From positions 1,680,501 to 1,744,500 of the forward strand of contig JALDNG010000007.1 in the NCBI GenBank assembly GCA_024349245.1: a stretch of DNA of 64,000 nt, read 5' to 3'. Source of the stretch: Neodontobutis hainanensis. Taxonomy: Eukaryota; Chordata; Actinopteri; Gobiiformes; Odontobutidae. The notes under the pieces were generated by a model. It ran no database searches and had not been told where the DNA came from. It was given only the letters and a program-made list of their open reading frames with translations. Within the stretch, counting starts at the first letter, position 1. Every line of letters starts with the position of its first letter. The position numbers and the translations under genes were made by a program. Positions 43,513-58,500 of this stretch are shown here, piece after piece.

Positions 43513-46500
43513 TTAACTGGTGCTGTCCATTGTTGTCAATAGATGACAAAGCTTTGTCCTCTGAGTTGGAGTTATATTTTGACTCATGTGGATGATGCAG
43601 TCCATTGCAATGTCAGGATTGGAATCCACCAAGCTAATAAAAAAATGAATATAATAATTGTCACAATAATAACAGGTACTTAACATCTTCATGTCTCTGT
43701 ACTTGGGTATATACCTGCGAATATTTTTGAAAATGTTTTCCCTCTTCAGGTACTTGATATTTTCACGGATGGCTGACCAAGTGCCATCCGCTGTGGACAA
43801 TTGCTTTTCAAGCCACTCAACCACTGCTTGGTTATTATCCCAAAGGTAAACCTAAAATATAAGAATACCCTTAATAATATTGAGAATAAAAAAATGACAT
43901 TTTTCTTTGATAGTATTTATATTAAGACATTATCAATAGTAACTTTATTGGCACACATACCTTGACTGTCCCCTCTGTCTCAGCAAACCAGCGTCGCAGC
44001 ATAGAATGCATGTGTCCATCACTGAGGTCTTTGTTGGCCTGAAGTATCTCCCGCTTTGCCACCTGCTCCAACAAGAGGCGACGCAGGCGCCAGTAGAAGA
44101 AGCTCCGCACATTCTTCCAGTCCAAAATATCCTGTATGGAATTACTATTTGGATTACACAGCTTTGAATATTTGACTATAAAAGTGATGCACACTTACAG
44201 TGATGGCACCCTTTTCCTGCATTCTGCCAGGGGTGTCATGGAGGTCAACAAACTGCACTGCCACCTGGTGGTAGATAGGCATCAAAAACTCCTCTCTAGC
44301 TTTAAGCTTTAACTCAAGCTCTCTGCATTCTTTTTCAGACAACTCAGGGGATGCTGGTGAAAACAAACATAATTTCAGACACAGCTTTTAGGACAATGAG
44401 ATAAAATGTGTTTCATTTACCAAGCTGCTTGGTGAGACTGGCATAAACTGAATCAAGTCTTCTCATTGTCTTTAATAAGTCTTTTCGTCTGTATTTAATC
44501 TCCACAGTGCCTTCTGCCTCGAGCACACCACCTCTTAAATTTCCAACACAAAATGATTAGTTATGCACAGAACTAGAGCTACACAAGTACAGAACATTAT
44601 TAACAAATCAAAACAATATGAACCTGCTCTCTCGATCCGCATACAACTCCATGCACAGTGGGTTAATGGTTGGGTCAATCACCACCCAGGACCCTCCTCT
44701 CAGCTCAGCATGTGGTGGGATGTATATCAAAACTGGCTGATGGAAACTATGTAAGGCATCAACAATGTAGGCTCCAAACTTTAGTACTTGATCATACATA
44801 TCTTGAAAGAAAATGGTAAACAACAAATACATTATATTTAAGGTCCTAAATGTAACCCAATCAATCTGCAAACATTCTGTCACAGTCATACCCTTCATTC
44901 CCCCCGAGAAGCCCCTCCAGTTGGCAAACACCATGAGAGGCAGACGTTCACGGTTAAAGTCGTTAATGGCCTGAGCTGTTTTAAATGCAGAGTCTGGAAA
45001 CCAAACCTGCCCTGCCTGCTGCAAAACCTGAGACATAAAAAATGCAATTTATTATAATTAAAGTTAAACTACCATACGATTGTGTTGAAATCATATTCAC
45101 TAACTTTGGACTCCGAATCCAAGTTTGCTGGATCAGCTGGGACAGTAAACTCAACTGTGCGAGTTTCCACAGCAATGACACCAAGAGGAATTCCTCCTAA
45201 TCTGTATATTTTATTTCAGTGCCAGTGATAACCAAATAAAAAATGGTTTTAAACATCTACAAACATATAGGAGGAGCCAAAACCCTTACCGTGCTCTTCC
45301 CACTACAACTGTTTGAGCCCAAGATTCCATAATCTCCATAAAAGAGCCGTGGTCGAAGAATCCACTCTGCCAGCCGCCTTTCGCTGCTAATGACATTAAA
45401 CAAGGTCTTTGTATTGATCTTGTATTATTTTTAGTAAAGTTATACATTTCAATATTTAAATAAATCCACTAACTGGGCTTTCCATTCAACATCCATCGAG
45501 GGTCATAAGGAGCTTTTGTTGGGGTGAACTCTATTTCTCTGTCAATTGGATCTGTTACTGGTATAACAGGCACGGGGGAGTGTTTGTTCTGGTAAAAGAC
45601 CAGAGCACCAGTTGGTAACCAAAATAGATTTTCTATTGTTTTGTTTTTATACACTTTGTAAATTCTCATACTTATTTACCTTTGGCATATAAGAGAGCCA
45701 CTGAAGAATGGTGGTGACCCCCTCAAAGTCATCTGGCACTGTTGTGTGTGTGACTCCATTGTTGTGCATGATCTGAATACCACCCAACTGGTTATTGGAG
45801 GTATAGACTTCTCTGCCGAGAACCTGTTCACAGAGAGCAATTTAATTCTCTGGCATGTCCCAACACTTAAATTAATTTTAACTAACACAGTACTTCATCC
45901 ATAAGGTTACTCAAGTCCCACCACATATGTTCCATAATGTCCAATTGAATGCACCCCTTTTTTGATGAGATTTCTTAGGAAGTGTTAATTCAGCAAACCT
46001 TGTTCAATGCACTTGCTCCTGTCAGGATAATATGAGAGTTTTCCACCTGAATAACTCTCTGCCCTAAGCGCACCAAATAGGCTCCAATCCCAATAGCTCG
46101 ACATGTCACCTGCAAAAGAAAAGGTTACCAAGGCAACTGTGCGAAAAGTAAATTTTTTTTGCTGGAAGATAAAATTTATGTCTTACCATGCTGATGGTAA
46201 TGATATCCTCGTAGGCTTGAGATGACTCTCCAGCAATAGTGCCAGAACCCCGAAGGTTCTCAACCCCCAGACCATCATCCTGTCCAATAATATCTGTGAT
46301 AATATATCTGTAAGAAATAGAGTGACATTTGTATAATAAAATAAAAGTAAATTTATTTGTAAAGTTATTTTTCTAAATATCAAAACTATAAACTAAACAT
46401 TCAATAAAAAATATATACTATAAACTGCACCTGGACTCTCCACCTTCCTCTACATGGTGACAGTGCACAGAATTGGTGGAGCTGATGCATGTGTAGTCCT

Positions 46501-49500
46501 GAGGTGTCAGGTAAAGGTACTTAAACCCCTAGAGAGAAATTATGTTATGTAAAGTTGTGAGATTTTTTCAAATATAGTTCTCAACCCTGTCTAGACTTTA
46601 CCTTGTACGGGTCAGTGGGGTCTATCCAGGCCACCTGAAACATGTGTTTAACCTCTTCAGCGAGGCCAATACGAGCCCCACTGTTGGCTGCTATATAAAT
46701 ACGTGGAATGCCTTCAGCTCGTGCCAGCTCTGAAGCCAGCAGGAACAGTTCATCCTCTTGAGGACCAAATGAACCAATCATGTGAGTGATGTCGTTACAG
46801 ATGACAACAATATCTCGGCCCTCAGGGTACTCTGGAGTTTTCATCCTCATTTTGAAAGCAACCATTCCCACCTGATGTTAAGTACATACTATGTATGTTA
46901 GTATTGTTACATAAAGAATGCGTAGTGCAAAAGCTCAAAGACACATTTTGTATACATGATTATCTCCAGGCAGGCGGTTCATTTGTACAAGTCGCCCTTC
47001 TGGATCCAGAACCAGCTCGGAACACATTAGCACATCGTTAGGAGCCTTGTCCCTTTGTCCCCATAAATTGAACAGCGCCTATGGGTAAATTAATCCAGAA
47101 AAATATAATATGTCAATGACCAGTGGATGTAATAAATGTAAATAATGTAATAATTATAACAGTACCTGTCTGAACATCTCTGGAAAGTCATAGACATATG
47201 TAGTACCCAATGTTTGGGCTTGGAATCGCTTGGCCTGTAGCAGGTCTTTGGTCACATAGGGAGTGTTGATGAGCATACCATGCAGAGGACCCTGCTTTTC
47301 ACCATATGAGTGGAACATTATCTGGAAGATTACAATTCAGTAAATAAATTTAAAATGACACATCACAAAGAGAAGGATTTACAAAATGTGTGGTTTCCCT
47401 GACCTGCCTAGTAACTGAATCAATAACCTCTTTATACAAGCTGATGTCTAAATAGTAGCCAGATTCATTGGTGATAAACAATCGGATAGGGATGGCATTG
47501 CCATTGCTTGTTTGGCGAATGTTGATCTTGAGCTCAGCCTGTAGGACTCTTAACTTCCACAGCCGGCTGCCGTAGCGCATTACCATAGAGCGGACAGACT
47601 CTTCAATCTGAAACCAAAGATAACAAACTGTAAAAGGGCATGATGATTATTACAGCTTGATATGCAAGTACTAAAAACACTACCGACCTTGGATGGGTCC
47701 ATAATGACAGTGGGGACAAAATTTAAGAATATATGGTTGCAGTCAGTGCGAACAGAAGTGTTACTGAAAGCCACCTCCAACTCATCCATAGCTTCCAGCA
47801 GGAGACGCTCTCCTTCATTTTGAAGATATTCAAAAGATGCTTCCTAGTTGTGGTTTAACACATATTGTGAGCTAATTTAATTGATGCACAATTGTATTTG
47901 TAATTTTGCACATGCGTTTTACCTTAGTAATTAGATCAGAGTGGCGTATAATTGCTCGAATAAAGAATCGGTAGTCAGTAACTTCCGCACCATCCTGAAC
48001 ATGAGCAGCACCAAGATAGAGATGCATTTTGTGGTTTTCACATGGAACAGCTGTCAGGTCAAAGTTTCTCATACGGTTGAGCTCCAGCTGAAATGCTAAA
48101 GCTGGCTCCAGATTTCTATAAATACGATCCTCAAAGAACTAAAGTTAAGGAAAGATTTTTCATTTTTTATTATTTCAACTTAAAGGAAGAAAAGTTTGTT
48201 AGAGTGTTCACATTTGTAGTCCGCTTCATGCAGTTCACAGCAAAACAGAAAATGATATATGATCATTTAGTACTTAGTACTACTACTTTAGTACTAGTAA
48301 TTCGTCAGAAAAAGCCCTAGTCTACCAAGCATTCACCTTATTTAAAAAGGAACACACTAGATGGTGCTGTTAGTTCAAATTCTAATTTACCACTAAATTT
48401 TACTTTCATTTTTGCATTTTTTCATTTTATTTAGTTAGACAATATTGTTTTAGTTTGACTTTTCGCTCACAGAAAAACTAACCGCTAAAGGTTATGTTAC
48501 GTTTTCATCACCAGTCTATGCCACTCTTCTTAGCTGTGTGTACCTATCTGTGGTTCGCTTGAGGTTCACACTTGGATCAAATCGTACCAGAGTTCATAAA
48601 GAAAGTGTACCGAGACCTTGGTTTTAAAGGGGTCTGAGGTTCTGAGGCACAGCATTTAACCTTATCTAAGTAAACCACACCTACAGAGCAACCGCACCAG
48701 AGTCCGTTTGAACCTCACCAAGCACTGCAAGTGTGAACACACCGTTAAGCACAGTTAACTTACCTCATCTCTTGCTCTGAAAGTGAAGAACTTAGGAAAC
48801 TCTCTCTGTTAAAATCATTAAAAGGCACATGTAAAAGTTAGTGACATATACACATTTTTATGGAAAGAAGTTGTGGCTTGAAGTGTTACCTTTTGTGCAA
48901 CCAAAAAGGTGATTCTTCTTATGCCATAATCAAAAAGCACTGACTTCTGTATACAAACAAAATATTTTAAATAGATTTTGTGTTAATACACTGACACGAA
49001 TGTAAAGAAATAGAGATCTCAATTAATTATTTACCTTTGATTGAGTAAAGTCTGTAAAGGCTGTGACCAAGGCGTCATCATCCTCTGTGTCTGCTGTTTT
49101 TAAGGACACGTTAATAATGTGAATTGGATTTTCCCTTGAATTCTGTAAGGGACAAATAAACTGTAATATACACTGTCAATGATGGGCAACAGTAAATACA
49201 CCGAAGGCACATACTTTGAGGTTTTCTTCTTCATATAAACTGGAGCAGGACTCTAAGAAAGATGCATTTTCCAGGAAAGAATCAGCAAAGCTGGAGAGAA
49301 TCTCATCAAAGTTTCTACCACAACAGAAATAATCAAACTTAGAAATGACCCTCTTGCTTTGGTCTTTCAGTTCTTCTGCCTAGGTAAAAAAAAAGTACTG
49401 TTACCTTTTGAAGTCATCAAAACATTGCAAAGCTACCATAGCACCCATGCGCTGACATGGCGGAGATGGGGTGCCTTCCAGAAAAAGTTCACTGCTTTGT

Positions 49501-52500
49501 CGCCTTATTTTCAACTGGCCTAGACTGCTTACTGTAATCGGGACCCTAGAAAATGTGAAACAGTGGTGAGAGGACAGAGCCAATGATGCAGTTTTGTTGA
49601 GATATTAAATTACATGTAGGATTTTCTTTCTTTCTCTCAAAAAGTTTTACAAGTTGGGAAAGGAACAACTTACTTATAAGAAAAGAAGATAAAAAGTAAT
49701 TTTAACCATGGCTATTGTTTCTGGACAGAGGGCGGCGACTTTGTGCATTCATCATGCATTGAAGTGAGACATACACACAATCAGGTTGTTTGGCTGGTTG
49801 GGAGGAGCTTTACTTTACCTGTTCAGAGTAGGGTTGCTCCCTCTGAAATAAGATGATTTATGTCAGTATTAACAGTGGATAATCAAACCTCTCTACTAGA
49901 TATTCCAATTTGATACTATGCACATTTTATTAACTTTCAGTGGGTAACACCACTGCATTCAAAGCTAGTTGTAAGCAGTTTTAGCTATATGTCATATGCC
50001 ACTCTGTAATGCAATGTTAACTTTAAGAAACTTTATACATTTTTAGAGACAGAAAATGGAACAAAGAAAACCAACCCCACTCTTCATACAGATGCATGCC
50101 TCAATAAGGCTAAATTACAAATTATTAACTAAAAATCCATAAGTAAAATAGTAATAAATAGTCTGAATCTCTGAGAAGCCTTTGTTACTAAGGTCTAAAA
50201 TTACCTGTTGGGATGTGATGATGGCAACATAAACTGGAAGTCTACAGCACATGTCCCATCCTGCAGTCGGTGATGCTGAATGCTATTTAGCTCATAAGCA
50301 ATGTAAGCTCTGCGCACATATACCTGGAAGAATGAGTAAAACAATAACTGTAGATAAAAATCAGTAAAAAAAAAAAAAAAAAACATTTACATTAGCATTT
50401 CAAACCTCCAGTGCAGCCATACAGACAACTTGATTTGAGTGATAAAAGAAATTGGGCAAAACATCAAAGATTGACGTCTCTGAGAGGATGAGTTTCTGTA
50501 AATCATGAAAAATACATTTTTGCTATCTTTGCAGTAATTTTAGTTGTAATAATGTTTTGCAACACAACACTGACCTTCAAATTCTCTGGACAAAACTGAT
50601 GTCCATACATGTCAATAGCTGACAGAAAGATGGATTCCACCTGGTTGTGTCTGAGTTCATATGAAGGTAAATGGGATGCTATCAACACCTGTGATGCAGC
50701 CACATTTATGATATTATATTAAAGTATTAACCTTATCACCATATTATATTAAATCCAAGTGTAATGCTGTAAGTGTAAGTCTTTTACTGTACATAAACAA
50801 AGTACAGAACAAAAACAGACACAGCGAGTCATACCTGTCTGGCTCTGAGAGCAACCTTTGAGTTCTCCATTTTATTAAGCTGTGTGAGCTCATTTAAAAT
50901 GGTCATCAGTTCATCGGCCAGGGTTGGGTCTCTCCCACATAGTTGGTCCTACAAAGAATATATGAAAGTATACAAATAATGTTGAAAATAAAAGGGGTTA
51001 CTGCAAAGGGATATGTTTCCATGTGTCTTACAATAAGCATTGTAACCAGGATGTTTTTCTTTGAGACTTGGGCATGAGAAAAGATGTAGTTGAGAACTGG
51101 AGTCATGTCAGGCTTGTAGTGCTCTCTCAGATTGATAACACATTTATCATAGTGAGCTGTTGAAAACATAACCTGAAAGTCAGTGCAAAGAACAAAGTGC
51201 CACAACAAATATGTGATAATATTACCTTGCTGAAACTGCATCTCTACTTCCAAGTAACGCTTCAGCAAATCAAGAACCACAGATTTCATGTAACCCCGAA
51301 TTCCACTCCGGTACCTAATATGAAAAATATATATCACTCAATATAAATTTGTTTAAATATGATTAGTATTTTAGAACAATATTTTGTGTTCGTCTAAACT
51401 AATACAAATTTAAAACTTGCCTCTGTACCAACTGGACAATACTCTGAGTGTTCATGAAGAAGACTTCTCTGTCAGCCTTTCTCTGTAGTGTTGCTGCATG
51501 GCTGTCTAGAATATTTGCTATCTGAAAGAACAAGACGTTACAGACTAAGAACCAAAGTAGCTTTTTGATTTTCACAATGATAAAGAAATGACTAAGAGTA
51601 TTACACATAAAGCTCTATAAATGTTTGGTCAGGCCTGCCATGACAGAAGTTAGATTTGTGCTTACAGGCTAATCAGTGAAAACTAATGTGTTGGCAGATA
51701 AGCAATAATAACCCTTTTACCTGTAATCATGTTTCACTAAGTCACCACACAGAAAATATTATGTTTGTATTATAACTAGGCTTCTTACAGCAAGTGAAGA
51801 ATACGCCAGTCAATTCCATCATGCTTTCGAACTAACAATAAATCATTCCTTTCCACTGTCAGCTGTATGTATTTAGAGCTTTAAGAGAAGTTTACCAACT
51901 GATTACTTTACACATTCAAATATTCATTAATTTAATAATACACACATCTCAGCATTAATTCACAATTTTTTGTGTAATAGCCCTAAAGTTCTTACTTTTT
52001 GGCTTGGAAACTGGCAGAGGACCGAGGTAATGTTGCTGGCATATTGAGCCATGACTTTACGGATATCTTTATCTACACTAGGAGGAATGCGTCCAGCCAC
52101 ACTTGTCATGATCTCCTGCAGCTCCAACAATGGCAATGACGGGTCTCGTAGCGTTTTCATGAGAGTAACCACCCAATGTTTAAGCTGAAAGAAAAAGAAA
52201 AGTAATGATGGCTTTACAGTTGGCTGCAGTGCAGAAGTGCACAAGACATACCTTGCTGTTAAAGTATGGTTCTTCAAGACAGTACCCATCCATAACTTTA
52301 ACTAAGTTTTCTAGAACAGAGTGGAACACTTGGTGAAGCTTTTCCCCGATAACAGGTAGTGGCTGCTGAGGTGGCAGCACAGCAGTGTTGAGCTCAACCT
52401 GTGACACAAGCAAAACATGTGACTAGGAATTCATAACTAGAAAAACAAAATAGTTAATTAAAATACCCTGTGTATACTGCTAGGGTCATCTAGTTCCATA

Positions 52501-55500
52501 TTGGCCACAACACAACCAGTTTGAAGCACAGCTCCTGGTCTCTTCACAAAGTGAATACAACCAGACTCTTGAACTGTCAGAGTCATAACCATTTTCATCA
52601 CCTGAAACCAAAGCACCAATTTTAACTCTTTTAAATGTCCCAAGGATTTTATTAAGCACAAATCCCATAATCCATCACCTCAATCTCTGCATAAGTCTCC
52701 CCTGCAAAAATATGGTCTCCATCCTCAATGACATACTGCAGCAGTTTGCCAGCAGAAGGGGACCTCAGCACTGTGGGATCTTTCTCTTTCTCAAACACAC
52801 AAGTCTTGTTGCCCACAATAATGCGGTAGCTGTCAGGAAAAAACAAAATAAAAACATACCGTAACAACAACAATAATAAATGCAAAAACAATATTAACAG
52901 ATTGAATATTCCACCTGTCCACTTCCTCCTTCATATAAGTGGTGTGACTGCTACCATCATAAGAAAGAAGAAGACCACCATCACTCAACCTGTGTACATC
53001 TATCTCTATGTCAGAGCCATTCATGATGATTACATATGTAGTTGGGGACTGTCGGGCTACCTGTTAGCAAAAATCATTTAGTTAGTAAAGAGTAAGACGA
53101 GAACTGTTTGAAGCATATGAAGGCAAATTAAGTCAGTACCTTGAGGCAGTATTTGACTCCTTCATAAATTAGGTCCACATTGACAGAATTAAGCAAACTT
53201 TCTGCAGGTAGAACTTGACCTCTAAACACAAATATCAAATAAAATGTTACTTCTAAATAGACCAATAGTGCACTTTCTAACAATGAAATGTACTTGCCTT
53301 TCCAGTGAATGCAAAAAGTCAGACATACTCTTCCTGAAGCTAGCATCAGCAACATGCAAAGCACCACAAACGATTCCCAATATAGTATCTGGTCTCTCTG
53401 CCTGCCAAAAAGAGCATGTACATCTAATTATCTTATTTTGTTTAGACAAAAATAGTTGCAAGCCAGTTGTGATGAGTTGGTGTTTCAGCTTCAGCTCAAG
53501 TACCTGTACTTTATCTGCAATAAGATGATCCAGCCAGGCGATGTCAGTGTCATTGTTTCTGAAGCTTTCTGTCTCTAATAACTTAATGAGGTATTCCACA
53601 GTGGTCCGAAAGTCCCCTCTAATGGACAGTTCTTTCATAGCCACCACCATGTTCCTAAAGCACATGGTAAATGTAACTTTTGAAACTTTTTGTTTTTTTA
53701 TCTTGAATTATAATATTAAAATAAAAAATATTAAAATGTTATGTTTTCTTTTTGAATATCATAATCCATTGCTTTTAAAAAAAGAAGATGCTTACGAAAT
53801 AGCTTCTTCGCGATTTTCACCCCAGGAGAAACAATGGCCAAACTGCGAGTCTGCAAATTCATGCAGGCCACCAGTTGCACCAACACTGAAGTAACCCCAG
53901 ACATTCTTACTGCTGCGGAAGTTTAATTCCTGCACTGTACCAGAACTGGGCTTAAAGCCCTGTAAAAAAAACAAAACAAACAAAAAGTAGTATATAACCT
54001 TTCTAACAAATACTTGAAGGTTGGTGGAACTGGCCTGTACCTCATCAGGGTTTTCACTGGTGATTCGTGCAGCTATGACATGTCCTCTTGGACTTGGTAT
54101 AGAGTCTGGATCTTCAAAGTTAATGACAGAGTCACCCCATGGATTTTTTTTATAAAGCAGCCGTATGTCCTTTATTCTATAAAGAGGAATGCCCATTGCA
54201 ATCTAGAGGGATATGAATGTTGACATTACCATTATAAATATATACAGGTGTCTTCATAGTCACAAGTTTACATACCCTGGCAGAATTTGTGATTTGTTTT
54301 TTGGGCCATTATTCATAGAATATAAATGATAACACAAAAACCTTTTTTTTGGGTGAAGCCAGTTATTGTCAAAAAATTTCTTCAGGTGCCTCCTTATTGT
54401 GCATCTTGAAACAGCCACACTACTTTTTTGAAGTTATTTGTAGGTTTTTCTTTGCATCCCAAACAATTCTTCTGGCAGTTGTGGCTGAAATCTTTGTTGG
54501 TCTACCTGACCTTTTCATTTTCCACTTCTTAATCAGAGCTTGGATATCCATTTCCTATTTAATACAGTTCAATTACCTTTTCCCGCAGAACCTTTGACAA
54601 TTAGTTTTAAATCATTATGATTTAAAAATAGTAAACACAATTGTTTTACAATTAATGGCTTCACCCAAATACTAATTATGAGTGAAAAAAAGCTTTTTGT
54701 ATCATCATCATCATCATATTCTCTGGAAAATGGCCCAACAAACCGGAAATTCTGCCAGCGTATGTATGAGCACAACTCATATACACACATTATAATTTTA
54801 TATTGCTAGTATTATTAATTAAGACATACTTGAAGCTGGGCAGCAGGCAGGTTGACATCTCCAATCATCTCTGTGCATGGATGTTCCACCTGTAGGCGTG
54901 GGTTAAGCTCCAGGAAATGGAAACTTCCATCTTCAGAGTAGAGGTATTCCACAGTCCCTGCACTGACATAGCCCACCATTCTGGCTAGTCGCACAGCATA
55001 CTGTTGCAGAAATTAGTGTTAGGGCATGTCACATTTTTAGAATTGTCAAATAAAACCATTAAGGACTTCAGTCAAGTCACCTTTTCCATTTGCTCCAATG
55101 TTGATGGAGGAGCAATAGTTGCAGGAGCTTCCTCTATGATCTTCTGGTGCCTTCTCTGTATAGAGCAGTCTCGTCCAAACAGAGAAATTGCATTTCCATA
55201 TTCATCAGCCAGTATCTGGACCTCCAGATGCCTTGCATGCTGAGCCAACTGCATTAGGAAAATAGGTGAGCCAGGTACTTCTGTCTGTACCTGCACCATG
55301 TAAAAAAAATTTAAAATTAAAAAAAATTTATGAAATCAAATTTTTTATGTATTTCTTTACAGAGAAAGATAAAGATACAGACATCTAAGGTAACCAATGG
55401 TGTATGAAATCTAAAAAAAACAAAAAAACAAACCTGTCTGAATGAACTTTGAAAATCATCTTCACTTTCTACTTTACGAATACCCTTTCCACCGCCACCC

Positions 55501-58500
55501 TCCGAAGCTTTAATTACAACTGGATAACCAATTTTTTTAGCTTTCTAAGGAAAGCAGTATGGTTAGTAAGAACAGGTGTTGACAGATTATTATGTCATAT
55601 TATCATTAGTATACATATTTACATGATTATACTTACTGCAAACCCATCATCTACATCAGTAACACAGCCTTGTTTGTAGATTTCTGAAGGAACGCTGATT
55701 ACTTGTCTCAGCTTTTGGTCTACTTTGAGGCCTGATACAACCAAAAGGGCACAGAAAGACAAATAAATGGATATGACCTTTTAACACATCTATCTACACT
55801 ACAAAGTCTAAACTCCATGTCTACAGCATATCAGTGAATGACAGAGAAAAAGCCAAGGGAGAGAGAAAGGCTAAGCATCACCTGATCCACTCCAGGGTAG
55901 AGTGGGAATGTCAGCACTCTGGGCCACAATGGACGAAGCCACTTTATCACCAAGAGCCCACATAGCCTTACTGGGTGGACCTGAAAAATAAATAAATAAA
56001 TAACACTTTTGTTATTTAGGATACAAGTAAGACACTTGAATATAATAAATTAGATGATACCTAAGAATGAAATCCCTGCTTTGTTCAAGAGTTCAGGAAG
56101 TTTTGGATTTTCTGATGCATGGCCCCAGCCGGCCCATACAGCCTGTTAACAAAAACAAAGACATAACACGTTACCAGAAACAAGAGTTTAGCTAAAAAAA
56201 AAAAAAAAACTAAACAAATAGCTATAAAATACCTGCACTGGGATTCTTTTTGCAATGTCTACTATAAGCTCTACATTTGCATAGTTGTTATTATTGGGAC
56301 CACCAGGAACAGGCACATAATGGTCAGCCATCTTGATGTATTCTGCAACCAGACAAAATTACAGATAACACTTCCTTAGTGCAAGAGCAGATAAACTATG
56401 AGCAAATATATTTTCCCTCAGTTGCACCGAGATAGCAGTGTAGCTGTGTGGTGATAAAGAATACAAGTAATAAAAATTATAAGATGTTCACAAAGACCTG
56501 CATTAGCTTTCAAGTCTTCTGGGGTTACCATGACCACAAAACGAATAATCCTCTCATTGCGAAACATTTCATAGGACCAGCGTCGTATAGACCGCATACA
56601 TTTCACTGCAGCTATACCATTGTTAGCTATTAGCACCTGCAAAGGGCACAGAAACATTAGGGAACCAAAGCTGCTGATATGAGCTTATTAAGATTTTAAG
56701 AATGGAGATAAAGTTTTCCTTACCTTTTCTATGACACGGTTGCCACCAAACCGAGTGACAAACTCTGCAGGAGAGGCCACTGTGAAGTCTCTTGGTGGAT
56801 CCATTTTTCTGTGTTCGCGTCCTTTTTTCACCAAATGAGGACCAGACATACTAGGCCTGTGGTAGTAATGCGTTGTTAAGCTTTTATTAAACACACAAAG
56901 AACCCAGCTCTTTATAATAGCTAGCTACCAAATGTTGTGAATGGCCTTTAATTTACATAATATCTTTCATGTCAAACCAACTGAAATTTGTTTATACAGA
57001 CAAATGGTTACTTATCAGCAGAAAACTAGGGACAGAGTACGGATTAACTGGCTAAATCTCAAGTCAAAGTTCAACAACAACAGAGACATCATACATTCTA
57101 CATAACCACAGCCCAAATAAAGTGTTTTTATTTAGTTTTAGAGCCCATTTTACCTCTATTTTTACCTCACTTTTTATAGATTTTGATTTTAGTTTCATAA
57201 ATCTCACCATACATTTATGTTAATCTGCATGGTTAAATTATTGCCAACCACTGTATTGTTTAACACACAATTAACTCGCATAACAATGTACAACCAATCA
57301 CAGTAACTGCTAGCACTATAATTATAAAACTAATTTCACATGTTTTGTTAATGAATAAATATTGTAGTGAAAAATATTACATAACATACCATGACTCTCT
57401 GTTGGCCTGCTCTTTTCAAAGTCTTGTGGCAATCACAACCACAAGCAACTTTAGATAAAGTCTGGCTTATGTCAAGAAGATATGGCAAAAGAAAGAGAAA
57501 CACCTTTGTTGCATCCGTGGCCTTTTATTGTGAAGCCTTAGTGCAATTCTGTCTGTGCTGATATGACCTTTACACATAACGCCATCATTATACAGTTGAG
57601 ATTACACGCACTAGTCGCTCTACTGAATGATAACCCTTTCCTGCCCAGTGTCATGCACTTTTGCGCCCTCTGACAAAACCTAAGAAAGAAATTCCCACTT
57701 TGATTCCTGCCTTGACAGATAACTTTTCAAATCTATTGTGAAATATCAACAAGTGCAACGTAAAGCAAAATGCCAATATCATACCGGCACACTGAGTACT
57801 GTTACTTAATCCTCTGCAGCAAACCGTTTTAGCTTTCCTGAAACATGTGCCACCATTTCATATAGAGTTGCATAACAACCATAAATGCTTTCACTAAAAA
57901 ACAAATGCGGTTGATACTACCTACTCTAGTTTCATACAAACATTTATTACATTTGCACAGCTATGCACCAAACAAACAAGGAAGCTGTATATGGGTTCTT
58001 AATGGCACTGACCTTGGCAGAAACGAGAACCAGCTGTAACTTGGAAAAAGCTTTTCCTCCATGTTTGAGCCTAGTTTACTGTTGTGCACATAAAGCTAAC
58101 ATCAAAACAAAAGCCTAACAGCTACTTCCTATTTGTCACTCCCACATCTGCTATAAACAGAGCCCATCTACAGATCACAGACCAAAGCACAAAAATGTAG
58201 CCCTCAGCCAATACTAACAAGGTTCTCATTTTGTCCTCACAAAAGCAGCATAAATATAAATAGTTGTTGCTTCTTCAAGTGCAGAATGTGAAACATGCAC
58301 CATAATGCACCATCTTAATGCTGAATAGTAAATATAATAGCAAATATGTGCAAAATGTTAGCAAATATACTATACATGTATAACTAACTTTGTGAAAGAT
58401 TGTTTTCTGTGCCTGCTGTTAAGTGTGTTGTGACCTAGACTGACACAAGTTTTAAAAGTCATTGGCTTGGGTTCTTGTTCCAATAATAGAGCTGGGGTAT

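Noticed and set aside
45290..45588. Suspected frameshift in the acacb carboxyltransferase domain
   Set aside because: With the donor at 45474 and the acceptor at 45386 the junction reads GKPTAKGGWQSGFFDHG in frame.
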